Positions 46,561-56,639 of a DNA stretch of 64,000 nt are shown here, piece by piece. Origin of the DNA: Montifringilla adamsi (Eukaryota > Chordata > Aves > Passeriformes > Passeridae); contig JAGGNK010012559.1 of NCBI GenBank assembly GCA_017590115.1, positions 1,260,370 to 1,324,369 of the forward strand, read 5' to 3'. Positions within the stretch are counted from its first letter, which is position 1, and the number at the start of each line of letters is the position of its first letter. The position numbers were made by a program, and so were the translations under genes. Below the pieces are notes generated by a model, which worked only from the letters and a program-made list of their open reading frames with translations, had not been told where the DNA came from and did not search any database.

Positions 46561-46611
46561 AGTCCTTCTTAAACCTATCCATAATTCTCCTGCATAGGTT
46601 TAAGAAGGACT
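46561..46611. other. Perfect 18-bp inverted repeat (hairpin), 15-nt loop
   Basis: The left arm AGTCCTTCTTAAACCTAT (46561-46578) and right arm ATAGGTTTAAGAAGGACT (46594-46611) are exact reverse complements around a 15-nt loop. With a small bulge, pairing may extend 3-4 bp further (GGA/TTC). There is no U-run right after it, and this is not a bacterial context, so it is not called a terminator. It is shorter than a usual microRNA precursor stem. Confidence 0.95.
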
Positions 46612-46639
46612 GACTTCAGCTCTCTACTCCCAATGCTGT

Positions 46640-46738
46640 TTCTAAAGCCTTTTCCCTTTCTCCTTTCTCTTTTTCTTTTCCTTTTTTCCTTTCCCTTTTT
46701 TTCCTTTTCCTTTTTTCCTTTTCCTCTTCCCTACTTGC
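46640..46738. repeat. Pyrimidine-rich (CCTTTTTT/CCTTTTC)n tract
   Basis: CTTTTTCCTTTTCC words for about 100 bp: a polypyrimidine run with mirror-like symmetry. Confidence 0.85.
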
Positions 46739-47689
46739 TTTCATTTTCTTTGCAGCCTCTAATTCAGTTTGGCTCTGGTATTTTTGTAACTCTGCTCCCC
46801 AGTCCTTAAGCTCCAGTATACTTTGGGATCCTTCCTTTTACTCTTTCTTTAAAGCGGATTCTTCCCATTAAACTTCCTTTGGGATCCTTTATTTTTGCCT
46901 TTCTTTGCTTTTTCTTTGCTTACTTCTTGAATCTTCTTAGAGAGAGTCTGGAGCTTTCCTGCATCATTTTCCACCACCTCCTCTTTTACCAAAAAGCCAA
47001 TTCTTGCTGATTTTACACCCAATACTACAGAAATTCATCCTCTCTCTTCCCATCCTTGAGCTTATCTAAACAGAGAGGGTTTTTTAAATAAGAGATTTTC
47101 CCTTGAACCAAAGGTGCATTTTACCATTTTCTGCTTTTATTCTTAATTTAGCTGATAAATTTAAATAATTCATTATAGACATGAGGCACCTGGGACTGGG
47201 AATGCCCAAGGGCACCTGGGGAGGCTCTAAATTCCAATTTCCTGCTCTTCTTGTGCACCCCAACCCCCTCTGGGGGCTGATTCTCCATCCCACCCTTCAG
47301 GAATTGGGAATTATGGTCTGCCAGCATTCCTGGGAGAGGCTCTTCCTGGCAGGAAACTCTGAGGATCCCCTCCTGATGAGGAAAAGGGGGAATACAAGAA
47401 AACAGAATATTTTGTGACAAAACAGCACCAATGGGACAGATTCCAGCTGGAGGATCCTGCAGAACCAAATCTGCCCCAAAATTTGATGGAAGGGGTGCCC
47501 TGGGATATTTTTTGGGAACAGGAGGAGCAGTGGGACCTTTCCAGGGCAGAGAATTTCTCCCCCTCAGGGACCTCCAAGTCCCCTGAGTGCGAGGCTCCTG
47601 AGCTCTTTACCCAATTAATTATTCCGGCAATGGATATTTCCATTAATTGTGTTAATTTCTGCTTCCACAGGAGCTGTTTAGCTGGGAAT
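46739..47689. other. Non-coding stretch
   Basis: Unique sequence between the direct repeats; nothing recognised. Confidence 0.5.
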
Positions 47690-47780
47690 CAAACAGTTCT
47701 TGGTGTGTACCAGACGTGGGGTTTTGTTATCCCACCCCAATAAATTAAAGGAATTCCTAAGGACTGGCTACATCTTTCAC
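47690..47780 (+). repeat. Direct repeat, copy 2 (partner at 46005-46100)
   Basis: GACGTGGGGTTTTGTTATCC, CACCCCAATAAATTAAAGG and TCCTAAGGACTGGCTACATC correspond to copy 1. The copies may be two remnants of one dispersed element. Confidence 0.8.
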
Positions 47781-47937
47781 TGGACCAGCTGCTAAGACTG
47801 ATAAAAATAGGCCTGGTTTTAGGCAAGCTGGGCTATTAATTTCATTTTAATCAGTCAGTTTAATAGAGATTCAAATTCATCCACGCTTGAATTCCCCTGT
47901 GTACTGGTCACTCCTTGATATCAACATCAAATGCATA

Positions 47938-48070
47938 TTTTTGGTGTAAATAATCAATATTTTGGGCCAAATCTCCCAGCTCAGTATTTATTCAACCTTT
48001 AAAAATCCATTTTTGGAGCTCCTACCTGCAGCTGCCGCTCAGCTCCTGGCTGAACTCATTTTCTCCCGGG
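47938..48070 (+). repeat. Direct repeat, copy 1 (partner at 48648-48780)
   Basis: GGTGTAAATAATCAATATTT, AATCTCCCAGCTCAGTATTT and TTGGAGCTCCTACCTGCAGC are repeated 711 bp downstream with about 88% identity by eye. Confidence 0.88.
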
Positions 48071-48647
48071 TTAATGAGAACAAATCCTTTGAACTCCCTG
48101 CTCATTTCTGTCTGATTTGGTGCAGGGCTCTCCCTGACTGCCTTTCCAGGGAAATTGTTTATAGGAATTATCAAGGATTCCACCATGAAAAAGTTTGATT
48201 CAATTAATTAGAAATTCAGGACTTGGCATTTGGCCAAAATGTAATTTACTTTCCCCAAGCCTGATTTGAAATTAAATATTCAGGCAGGTTTTAAGCTAAA
48301 AAAAGAGTAATCACAAATCTTCTTAGCTCTTCTACTGTTAAAAAAAAAACAAACCCAAATAAAATCCAACCAACCAACAAAAAAAACCTCTAAAAATCCC
48401 CAAACCCCAATGACTGAAATGTGCAGAAATATTTCAATATGAAAATGAAATATTTGGGGGGGTTCTAAGCCAGGCCTGGCTGGGCAGGGAGGGTGTTCTG
48501 GGATCAGATGTTGATCCCAAATCCACCAGTGGGGTGGAGATGGGGCCCAGTGCCTGCACTGGTGCCAGTACAGCTCTGGAGGTGCCGTGGGCACTGGAGC
48601 CCCCGTGGAATTGTCCCAGGGTTTGGTCCATGGAATGTCAAATGGGT
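48071..48647. other. Spacer between direct repeats
   Basis: Contains an A/C-rich patch (48338-48405, CCAACCAACCAAC-like) similar to those at 4.45 and 26.4 kb. No gene recognised. Confidence 0.5.
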
Positions 48648-48780
48648 TTTTTTGGCGTAAATAATCAATATTTCTGGTCAAATCTCCCAGCTCAGTGTTT
48701 ATTCAACTATTTAAAATCCATTCTTGGAGCTCCTACCTGCAGCTGCCACTCAGCTCCTGGCTGAGCTCACTTCCTCCTTC
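48648..48780 (+). repeat. Direct repeat, copy 2 (partner at 47938-48070)
   Basis: GGCGTAAATAATCAATATTT, AATCTCCCAGCTCAGTGTTT and TTGGAGCTCCTACCTGCAGC correspond to copy 1. Confidence 0.88.
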
Positions 48781-49149
48781 CTGCAGGCCCAGCCTGAGCC
48801 AGGGATCATCCTCGTGGGGGGATCCTGACCTGCAGCTCGAGCTGCCTCACTCCCCAAACTTCTGCATTTGGGGTTACTGGGGGGATCCAAAATGCCCAAG
48901 TGTCCTTCCTGGTGGAGGCACCTGGTGGATACAGCCAAATGTCAAACCTCCATGGGATCAGGACCTGAGCATGGCCAGAGGTCACTCCTGGGCCGCTCTG
49001 CCAAGGGCCCAAGGCTGGGGTAGATGTTCTGTGCTCCAGGTTTCGACCTGCTGAGGATCCTCTTCCCAAGCTGATGGAGATACTCCTCTTCCCAGTCCAG
49101 GTGAGGATCCTCTTCCCAGTCTTGGTGACAATCTGTCTCAGGTTGGAAA
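48781..49149. other. Non-coding stretch
   Basis: No gene. A small local repeat, AGGATCCTCTTCCCA, occurs about three times near 49055-49125. Confidence 0.5.
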
Positions 49150-49242
49150 TGCAAGAAGTGTCTGGGGTGTGTGTTCTGTCCCCAGCTGTCAGAGCTGGGC
49201 AGTTCTCTGCTGTTCTCTGGGCAGTTTCTTTATCTACAATCC
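49150..49242 (-). mobile_element. LTR 3'-end fragment, minus strand
   Basis: TGCAAGAAGTGTCTGGGGTG, CTGTCAGAGCTGGGCAGTTC and GGGCAGTTTCTTTATCT match 38.21-38.29 kb almost perfectly and then stop. The shared lower edge with the 38.2-kb copy suggests this is the true LTR 3' terminus. Confidence 0.8.
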
Positions 49243-49604
49243 TGATCCCAGTCCTTTGCAGCCCCTCCTTGCTGCTGTGTCAGGAATGTGTTCAGCTCTG
49301 CAGCTGGAATTCCCATCCTCACGCCCAGAGCAGTTCTGGCACTGCCTGGGTCCCTCTTGCTCCAAAGGAAGTTTCTGCCTCAGGGTTTTGCTCTTTCCCC
49401 TGCAGTGGAACATGGGAGGCTGGACTGGGAGGAGGATGGACAGAAGATAAACTCACATCCCTGCTTGGATTTAAAATGAACCCCCAGACTATTTAATGCT
49501 CAAGCTTTTTCAGAATTTTAAAACTGGATCCACCTTGGTGATGGTTCTTTGGGATCAATGCTAATTCCAGACCCAGCTGGGATATGGGACTACAGTTATC
49601 CATC
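49243..49604. other. Non-coding stretch
   Basis: Nothing recognised. Confidence 0.5.
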
Positions 49605-50105
49605 CTCCCTGCAGCAGGGAGTTCACAGAACCTTTTCCTTCTCCCCCCACACCATTTATCCCCCCCATCCCTCCACTTACACTTTTTATACAATTCTGGA
49701 ATAACACAATGAGGCATCAGTAACATCTGGGATATGCTTTGATGTTCACAGAGGAGAAAGTGCTCCCAAAGTCAGTGATTTTCCTGGTCCTTCCTGTAAA
49801 TCCTCACTGAATCCCGTCCAAGGTGAGGGATCAGAATTCCTGATGAGAAGTGGGAAGGGGTGCCATGGGTTATTCATCTTCCCTGCAGCAGAATCTGCAG
49901 ACTCTTTTCCTTCTCTCTCCACACTGTTTAAGGAATTCTGATCCCTCCACTTGAACCTTATAAAAAACCAATTCCAGAATTGGAATTGAGTCCATGAGAC
50001 ATCAGTACTAAAGGCAGTGATTTTCCTGGTGCTTCTTTTAAGTGCTCACTCCGATGAATCCAAGAGGAGGGTTTAGAATTCCTGATGAGAAGTAGGAAGA
50101 GGGCT
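49605..50105 (+). repeat. Two-copy tandem repeat, 242-bp offset
   Basis: CAGTGATTTTCCTGGT occurs at 49773 and 50015. ATTCCTGATGAGAAGT occurs at 49836 and 50078. Both pairs are 242 bp apart. The copies are diverged, with small indels. Confidence 0.85.
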
Positions 50106-50724
50106 GGAGAGCCCCAGGTACCTCCTGCAAGGCTGGCTGGCTCCTGTCACACCTAACCCCCCTGGAGAATGGAAAGCAGCTCCCTCCCTGCTCCACCTAA
50201 ATGATTTTATACTCACCCCCAGCCTTTATTTCATTCTTCTACCCATTCACTATTTTAATTATGATTTTTTCCCCCTCCCTGGGCAGCCAAACCTCTCAGA
50301 TTTGCCTTTTGGTTGGGTTATTTCGGGAACTCATTAAATGCCTGAGTCACGTGCTCGTTATTAGAAAATGAAAACAACTCAGTGGCTGTGCCACGGGAGA
50401 GGCTTCCTGGTGAATTACCGGAGTTAAGCAGTGGCTTAACAGCTTGAGACTCCTGGAACATTAGGCAGGGTTTTTTTAGACCTTTAATGCATGGCAGATT
50501 ACGCCGCTTCCTGCTCGGAATGGTTTGAGGTTGTTGTCTGTGGTTGGTTTAATGGGGATCTGCAGGGGGAGAATGCAGGAATTAGAGAGCCTGGCTCAGG
50601 ACAAGGGTTTGGATAAAGGGAGGGGAACCCAAGCCATGAGCAGGGCCCATCCTGGGCCTGGGACCGGAGTAGAATTGTGGTGGGATCCACCCAACTTCAA
50701 ATATTGGTGTCAGACCTCAAGAAA
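50106..50724. promoter_or_regulatory. Non-coding stretch with a candidate regulatory element (50290-50545)
   Basis: 50290-50545 is non-repetitive and complex. It contains a CACGTG E-box at 50348-50353 in GAGTCACGTGCTCG, GGTGAATTACCGGAGTTAAG, and GGCAGATTACGCCGCTTCC. It could be a conserved enhancer, but there is no direct proof. No exon is recognised. Confidence 0.28.
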
Positions 50725-51092
50725 TCATTCCTTGGGAATGACTCCTTCCTCTTCTCCTTGGGAATGATTCCTTCCTCTCCTCTTTGGGAATGATTCCTTC
50801 CTCTTCTCCTTGGGAATGATTCCTCCCTCTCCTCCCTGGGAAAGATTCCTTCCTCTCCTCCTTGGGAATGATTCCTTCCTCTCATTCCTGGGAATGATTC
50901 CTTCCTCTCCTCCCTGGGAATGATTCCTTCCTCTCCTCTTTAGGAATGATTCCTTCCTCTTCTCCTTGGGAATGATTCTTTCCTCTCGTTCCTGGGAATG
51001 ATTCCTTCCGCTTGTTCCTGGGAATGATTCCTTCCTCTCCTCCCTGGGAATGATTCCTTCCTCTCCTCTTTAGGAATGATTCCTTCCTCGTG
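50725..51092. repeat. Minisatellite, 26-bp unit, ~14 copies, ending in a T tract
   Basis: GGGAATG starts lie at 50734, 50760 and 50786, a 26-bp period (TTGGGAATGATTCCTTCCTC plus TCCTCC). A run of 22 T follows (51093-51114). Confidence 0.95.
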
Positions 51093-51199
51093 TTTTTTTT
51101 TTTTTTTTTTTTTTCTCCTCCCTCCTCTCCTGCCAGCTGGGACCACCCGAACCCCTGGTGCCACTGGGAGAGCTGGAGAGCCCCAGAACCTGCCCTGAG

Positions 51200-51545
51200 C
51201 AGCGGAGATGGGGGATCAACGATCATCCTGGAGATGGGGGATCAATGATCACCTTGGGATGAGGGATCAATGACCACCCTGCAGATGAGGGATCAACAAT
51301 CAACCTGGAGATGAGGGATCAATGATCACCCTGGGATGAGGGATCAGTGATCACCTTGGGATGAGGGATCAGTGGATCTCCAGTGATCACCCTGGAGATG
51401 AGGGATCAATGAACACCCTGGAGATGGGGGATCAGTGATCACCCTGGAGATGAGGGATCAATGATCACTCTGGAGATGGAGGACTAATGAACACCCTGGA
51501 GATGGAGGATCAATGAACACCCTGGAGATGAGGGATCAATAAATA
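51200..51545. repeat. Minisatellite, ~26-28-bp unit, ~12 copies
   Basis: CTGGAGATGAGGGATCAATG plus ATCACC, with variants; GAGATG at 51205 and 51231 shows the 26-bp step. Confidence 0.93.
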
Positions 51546-52799
51546 ACCTCAGCAGCTGTGGCTGCAGAGAGGTTGGAGACTTAATGCTCTGTCCCTGAGT
51601 GTCACCAGGGGACAGATCTGAGGGGCCAAATATTGCAGTGTAAGGACTGAAACAAAGCTTTACAAACATTACTGCAATAAAGCTTTTCTGGCTGTCCTTG
51701 CTCTGCTGGGACATTCTTTATCTCATAAAGGCAGTTTGTGGGGTTTTACATCACTTTTTGGTCAAAAATGTGTCTGATCTGAAAAGGTTGTGGGCTCAGG
51801 GAAAATTCAAAGGAAAAACTCTGCTAAACTCCCAGTTTTCTAATCTGAAATTTGAATTTGATTTACCCATCCTTTGCTATCAGATGGCAACTTTGGAACA
51901 CAGAAGCAATAATGCAAATATTTGCAGAGGTTCGCTCTTCTTCAGTCAGTTAATAAATGTTTTTGGGTGTGCAGATGAGCTTAGGGATCTGCATTCTTAA
52001 AATCAGGGCAGATGATGGAATGGGAATCCCAGGCACATGTCTGGAATGCATTTTGCTGTCACAGAAAGTGCCCAGCCCTAGAAGGAATAGCAGGAAAAAG
52101 GAAAAGGACAGAGGGTTGTACCAAAAAAGAGAGGCTGGTAACACATGGGCTCTGGTTTGCTCAGTGATTTTTATTTCCCCTTTTTGGACTGGGCCGCCCT
52201 CAAACAAAATGAACAAGGCTGAGCTGTCCAGGGAAAGTGTGGAAAAGGACTAAACACTAATTAGCTGCTTGGTTTGGGGATGAATTTATTAATTTCTCTT
52301 TCCAGGGGTGAGTCAGGTGCCCCAAATTCTACTCTGTGAGTTTTGGGTTTTTTTTCAGAAAGAAAATCCTAAAAATAGTGTGGGGTCAGAGGGAAGCTTC
52401 AAGGACCCTAAGGGAGGAGAGGAATTGTTCAACACCTCCCATCCATCCCTTTGGTAGAGAAGGACAGGATGGTGATGGTCTGGGAGAGAAAAACGAAGAG
52501 CAGACCTGGCAGAGCTCAGCTCTGTGAACTCCCACCTAATTTTGGTCCTTACCTCTGAATTTTCACAGGGGATGAACAAGATCTGGGCTTGGCTCAGGAG
52601 AGACAAGGTCCCCAAATCAGGACCCTGGAGGAGCTCCTGGCTGGTGACGAGGCTCAGTGAGGCTGCAGAGCCACCACTCTCATCGTCCAATTTCCCAAAG
52701 GAAATCTCCTCGTTCAGATCTCCTGGATTTGTTCTGGGCACTGGGGTGGATTTATTTTGGGCAGGAAGTTGGAGATTGTGTGCTCCTGCTCACACCAGC
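51546..52799. other. Non-coding stretch
   Basis: Unique-looking sequence without recognisable exon, RNA gene or array. Confidence 0.5.
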
Positions 52800-53110
52800 T
52801 CTGGCTGCCCAGTTATGGGTGATGGTCACTCTGACTGCCCAGTTATGGGTGATGGTCACTCTGCCCAGTTATGGGTGATGGTCACTCTGACTGCCCAGTT
52901 ATGGGATGATGGTCACTTTGGTTCCCCATTTATGGGCTGATGGTCACTCTGGTTGCCCAGTTATGGGTGATGGTCACTTTGGTTCCCCATTTATGGGCTG
53001 ATGGTCACTCTGGTTGCCCAGTTATGGGATGGTGGTCACTTTGGTTCCCCATTTATGGGCTGATGGTCACTCTGGCTGCCCAGTTACGGGCTGATGGTCA
53101 CTCTGCTTTT
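52800..53110. repeat. Minisatellite, ~27-30-bp unit, ~10 copies
   Basis: Units such as TGCCCAGTTATGGGTGATGG plus TCACTCTGAC alternate, in the second half, with TCCCCATTTATGGGCTGATG units. That gives a two-unit higher-order pattern. Confidence 0.92.
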
Positions 53111-53473
53111 CCCAGCAGCCATTCAGGGGTTTAGATGCCACCTTGTGACACTTCCACAAACTCCCACGCTCTTTTTGTCACTTGTGGCTGTGGGCTGAGG
53201 CCCACGAAGGCCACCAAGGCCTGGTGGCACCTGGGGATCTGGGCTCCCATGGGTGCCATTGGTGGGAGCCCAACGCCAATGTGGTGAAGCCACCCCAATA
53301 TCTCCATCAGTTCCGCCAGGTTCTCCTGGATGGCACCTTGCACACTCTCAGACCATCAGTGAAGCCCAGGCTGGGGTAGATGATGGAATGTCTGGTTTTG
53401 GAATTCCTCATGGAATTTGGGAGAGGAAGAGCAGCGTGAAGAGCTCAGTGGGTTTTCGTTTTTTTGGTGGGGT

Positions 53474-53474
<1 letters not shown>

Positions 53475-53524
<50 letters not shown>
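53475..53524. repeat. Poly-T tract, 50 T
   Basis: An uninterrupted run of 50 T, immediately before a T/G-rich minisatellite. Its true length is doubtful because such runs are error-prone in sequencing. Confidence 0.9.
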
Positions 53525-53745
53525 CTCAGTGGGGTTGATTTTGCTCAGTGAGGTTGTTTTTTGCTCAGTGAGGTTGTTTTTTGGTCAGTGGGGTTATTTT
53601 TTGCTCATTGGGGTTGTTCTTTGGTCAGTGGGGTTGTTTTTTGCTCACTGGGGTTGTTTTTTGGTCAGTGGGGTTGTTTTTGCTCATTGGGGTTGGTTTT
53701 GCTCAGTGGGGCTGTTTTTTGGTCAGTGGGGTTGTTTTTGCTCAG
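53525..53745. repeat. T/G-rich minisatellite, ~20-bp unit, ~11 copies
   Basis: Units of GCTCAGTGGGGTTGTTTTTT or GGTCAGTGGGGTTGTTTTTT, the first following straight on from the poly-T tract. Confidence 0.93.
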
Positions 53746-54439
53746 CAGCCCGATTCTCTCATTTCTCCACTCTGGTTTCAATGCCTACAGTGACACACAG
53801 TGGTGATGGGCTCTGCTGTGCCACAGCACTGCCTGGACCTGGGGGACACTGGAAGTGGTGGCAGTGGTGACCACCAGGCTCCCCTTGCAGGAGGATCCAC
53901 CTGCTGATGAGGTTTGGGCTCCAGGCTGCTCTCCCATGGCCACATAAGGAAGCTTTGGAGCTTCCAGTCTTCCATCCAATCTGTTGCCCATTTCCCATGG
54001 AGTTTTCTCCCAATCAGCAGAGAACTTCAGGTTCCCTAAGCTGATTTGTGCCACAAATGCAGCGCTCAAATCCTCTTTAGTTTCTGTGACGATGCAAATT
54101 TTTTTTAATCCTTGTGTAAGCAGACAGGAAATAAAAGTTGGCTTTTGGCTGTTGTGCTCCCCCTGTTCCTTGCACTCCTGGAGAGCCCAGCAGGCAGAGG
54201 TGGCTCCGTTGTTCCTCAGGAGAATATTTTCCATTGTCCCTGGATGTGTTCCCCTTCCATTTGCAGGTGTTTGCAGGGCAGGTAGATGCCTGCAGGTTTT
54301 CCTTAGGAATATTCCATTCTGCCATTCCATTGCTTTGCTTCCAAAGGATTTTTGGATTTATTTTCTTTTTCCTCACCTGCTTGGAGAAGGAAAATGGTCA
54401 GATGAGGAGAAGTCTTGGGCTGTCTTCCCACTTGAGCTG
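53746..54439. other. Non-coding stretch
   Basis: Nothing recognised. A 181-codon minus-strand frame (53785-54330) shows no domain and is not supported as a gene. Confidence 0.45.
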
Positions 54440-54600
54440 GAGGTGGAATCACAGAATCCCAAACTGGTTTGGGTTGGGAGGGACCTTAAAGCCCCATCCT
54501 GTTCCATTCCTTGGGCAGAGACACCTTCCACTGTCCCAGGATGCTCCAATTCCTGCCAAACCTGGCCTTGGACACTTCAGGGGAGCTTCAGGCAAGCCCC
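54440..54600 (-). mobile_element. CR1-type LINE, 3'-end fragment, minus strand
   Basis: Antisense CR1 tail (ATCACAGAATCCC, GGTTTGGGTTGGGAGGGACC) then GACACCTTCCACTGTCCCAG and CCTGGCCTTGGACACTTCAG. It lies about 100 bp before the CpG island. Confidence 0.88.
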
Positions 54601-54699
54601 TATTTCCAAATCCCAGCTATCGAAAAAATAAAGAAAATTCTGATACTGATCTTGTTGGAAAGCTCTGGAAGTAAGGAGCAAGCTGCGAACAAATGCCTT

Positions 54700-55680
54700 G
54701 AAAATGGGTGGAAGCGCCAGGAATGCTCCGTTTCTCTGGGCTAACCCCTCCGAGCAGCCCCGGCACCGCGCAGTGCCCGGGCAGGCGGCTCCCGGAGCGC
54801 AGCAGATGTTCCGGATCCCCCCCGGCCGCAGAAAAACTCTCCTCGCCGGCAGCCTCCGCACCCGCGCGGCTCAAGGTCAAGCTGCTACCAGCTCCATCCC
54901 TCCGGAGCCGACCCGGAGTGGCAGAGAACCCTCGGCGAGAGCCCAAATCCCTTCTCCCCGCCCCGGCAGGGCCGGCCCCGCGGCCCGCGGCCCCGGCGGT
55001 GTTCGCAGCCGCGGGGACCCGGTGGTCCCGGGGGGCTCGGGGCGGCCGCGGGCGGGCAGCGATGCTGGGCTGCTGCTGACATTTCCGCCCGCCCGTGCCC
55101 AGCCAATTGGCGGGGCTGGAGCAGCCACACATGAAATATGATGATTTTCAGGAGGAGGAGGAGGAGGAGGAGGGGGAGAGGGCGGGAGAGCCGCCGGCTC
55201 GCATGCCGGGGGCTGCGCACAGCCTGGCCGGAGGCGAGCGCGGCCGGAGGAGCCGCAGCACCCCGGGGATGGCCCCGAGCACTGACCAGGAGGATGCCAC
55301 CGCCACCCAGGTGGGCCGGGCATGGTGGCACCACGGCCGGGGGACGCTGCCCTGGTGCCTGGGAATGCGCAGCTTTGGGGGGATCTGTCCTGTCCCCCTC
55401 CAGAGCTGATGGCTCGGCGCTGTCCCCGGCGAGCTGTGCCACACACGGGGCCACCGGCGCTGCTTAGCGGAGGGCTGAACTTTTCTGGGGGGGGTTCGGT
55501 CGGGTTTGGTGAAAACCCGGAATGCCAGCCCTGGAAGGACGCGGTGTTGCCGTGCCAGAGCTGCTCGGTTCAAACTTCGCAGCCTGGTCCTCAGTTTGAT
55601 GGGAAGCACTTGACAGAGCTGCTCTGTGCCTGGCGTTAACCCTCTCCCAGCTCCGGCCGGGCTGGAAGCTGTTAATCCCG
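54700..55680. promoter_or_regulatory. CpG island 1, probable gene promoter/5' end
   Basis: CpG dinucleotides are frequent here, in sharp contrast to the CpG-poor flanks. The core (54900-55110) contains GC-box-like GGCGGG words and a CCAAT box at 55103-55107 (AGCCAATTGGCGGGG). A (GGA)n run follows at about 55150-55175. Unmethylated islands like this mark vertebrate promoters, but which gene and which strand is transcribed cannot be told from the sequence alone. Confidence 0.65.
55131..55311 (+). CDS. Weak candidate first coding exon, unidentified gene
   Basis: Downstream of the CCAAT/GC-box cluster a plus-strand frame runs from the ATG at 55131 (reading MKYDDFQEEEEEEE...). It continues through a second ATG at 55269 (MAPSTDQEDATATQ), in the strong context GGGGATGG, to CACCCAG followed by GTGGGC at 55312, a plausible splice donor. 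I recognise no protein family. The acidic run is just the (GGA)n repeat translated. The frame could equally be 5' UTR or chance in a GC-rich island. Listed only because position and donor fit. Confidence 0.18.
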
Positions 55681-55739
55681 AAAAATTCACTCGCAACAAA
55701 TTTAACCCCATTAAGGAATCACGGCAGAACTCCGGGAAT

Positions 55740-56500
55740 GGCATCCAGCAGCTGCTCCTTTTTATAATGACTTTGCATTTATCCCAGAGCCGGCTGGCGA
55801 GTTAACACTTTATTATTATTTCCCCGAAGGGGAGGGGATCCGATTAAAAATAATAATCATACAATAATATTCCCGAGGCAACCCTGGGAGGGCAAACCAC
55901 ACCTCCCCGTGCTCCGACTGTGCCACCGCTGTCGCTTTATTAATTTCCCTGCGCCGTGAGTGACAGTCCTCCAGAAGTGATAATTGGTGCGCTGTGTCTT
56001 TAAAAGGTTAAAACCCTTTTCAAAAAGGCCTCGACTCATAGTGGGAAAAGACAAGAGAGGCTTTGGCTGGCTTTGGATCCAGAAAACAGCTGCTGATTAG
56101 AGTCTGCGTCTTCGGGCTGAATTTATTACATATTTTTCAGCAGCAGGGATTCTAGGAGGAAGCTTCCGTTTGGGTTTCTTGATCGTGGTTTATTTTTATT
56201 CAGAGGAATAACAGAGGAAGGATTTGTTCCGGCTGGAGCATGCTCACAACCTGCAAGACCTCCCATTATTAAACTGCCTACTTTGGGCTTTAATATCCAT
56301 GTGGTATTTTTTTGATTTTTATTAGCGTTATAATTATTTGGCAGCGTGCATCTGTCTATTTTTTTTTTAATTTTTAAATAATTTATTCGGAGAGGAAGCT
56401 GATCTCGCAATGAGCTTTCTCCTTCCTTACTTGAAACAGGTGCTAATGAAAGAATGCAAATAGCACCGGCTGAGCCGAACATTTCATAAAGAAGGGAACA
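55740..56500. promoter_or_regulatory. TAAT-rich candidate conserved element between two CpG islands
   Basis: Complex, non-repetitive sequence. It carries many homeodomain-type words (AAAATAATAATCATAC, GATAATTGGTGCGC, CCCATTATTAAACTGCC, AGCGTTATAATTATTTGG) mixed with CpG-bearing words, plus TCAATAT-free T-runs. An octamer ATGCAAAT lies at 56454-56461 at its end. This arrangement between islands is typical of developmental-regulator loci. Conservation is an inference. Confidence 0.4.
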
Positions 56501-56549
56501 GCCACCGACCCCAAGCGCTCCGGGATCTGCCCGCTGGCCCCTGGCAAAG
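56440..56549 (+). other. Possible non-coding first exon ending at a splice donor
   Basis: The stretch ending CCCCTGGCAAAG at 56549 is followed by GTAGGC, a good donor match, and the CpG-rich island 2 starts beyond it. No long frame leads into the donor, so if real it would be a 5' UTR exon. Unsupported by any transcript data. Confidence 0.2.
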
Positions 56550-56639
56550 GTAGGCACGGGGGCTTTTGTCGCTATTTTTTTACTGTTGTTCTCTGCGTGG
56601 ATCTTTGGGATTTTTTCTCGCCCTTCCTTCCTTCCTTCC

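Noticed and set aside
46561..46611. Hairpin as a transcription terminator or microRNA
   Set aside because: No bacterial context or U-run for a terminator, and the stem is shorter than a typical microRNA precursor; kept only as a structural finding.
55131..55311. Naming the gene at the CpG island
   Set aside because: I could not match the short N-terminal frame to any family I know, so no symbol is given and confidence is kept low.
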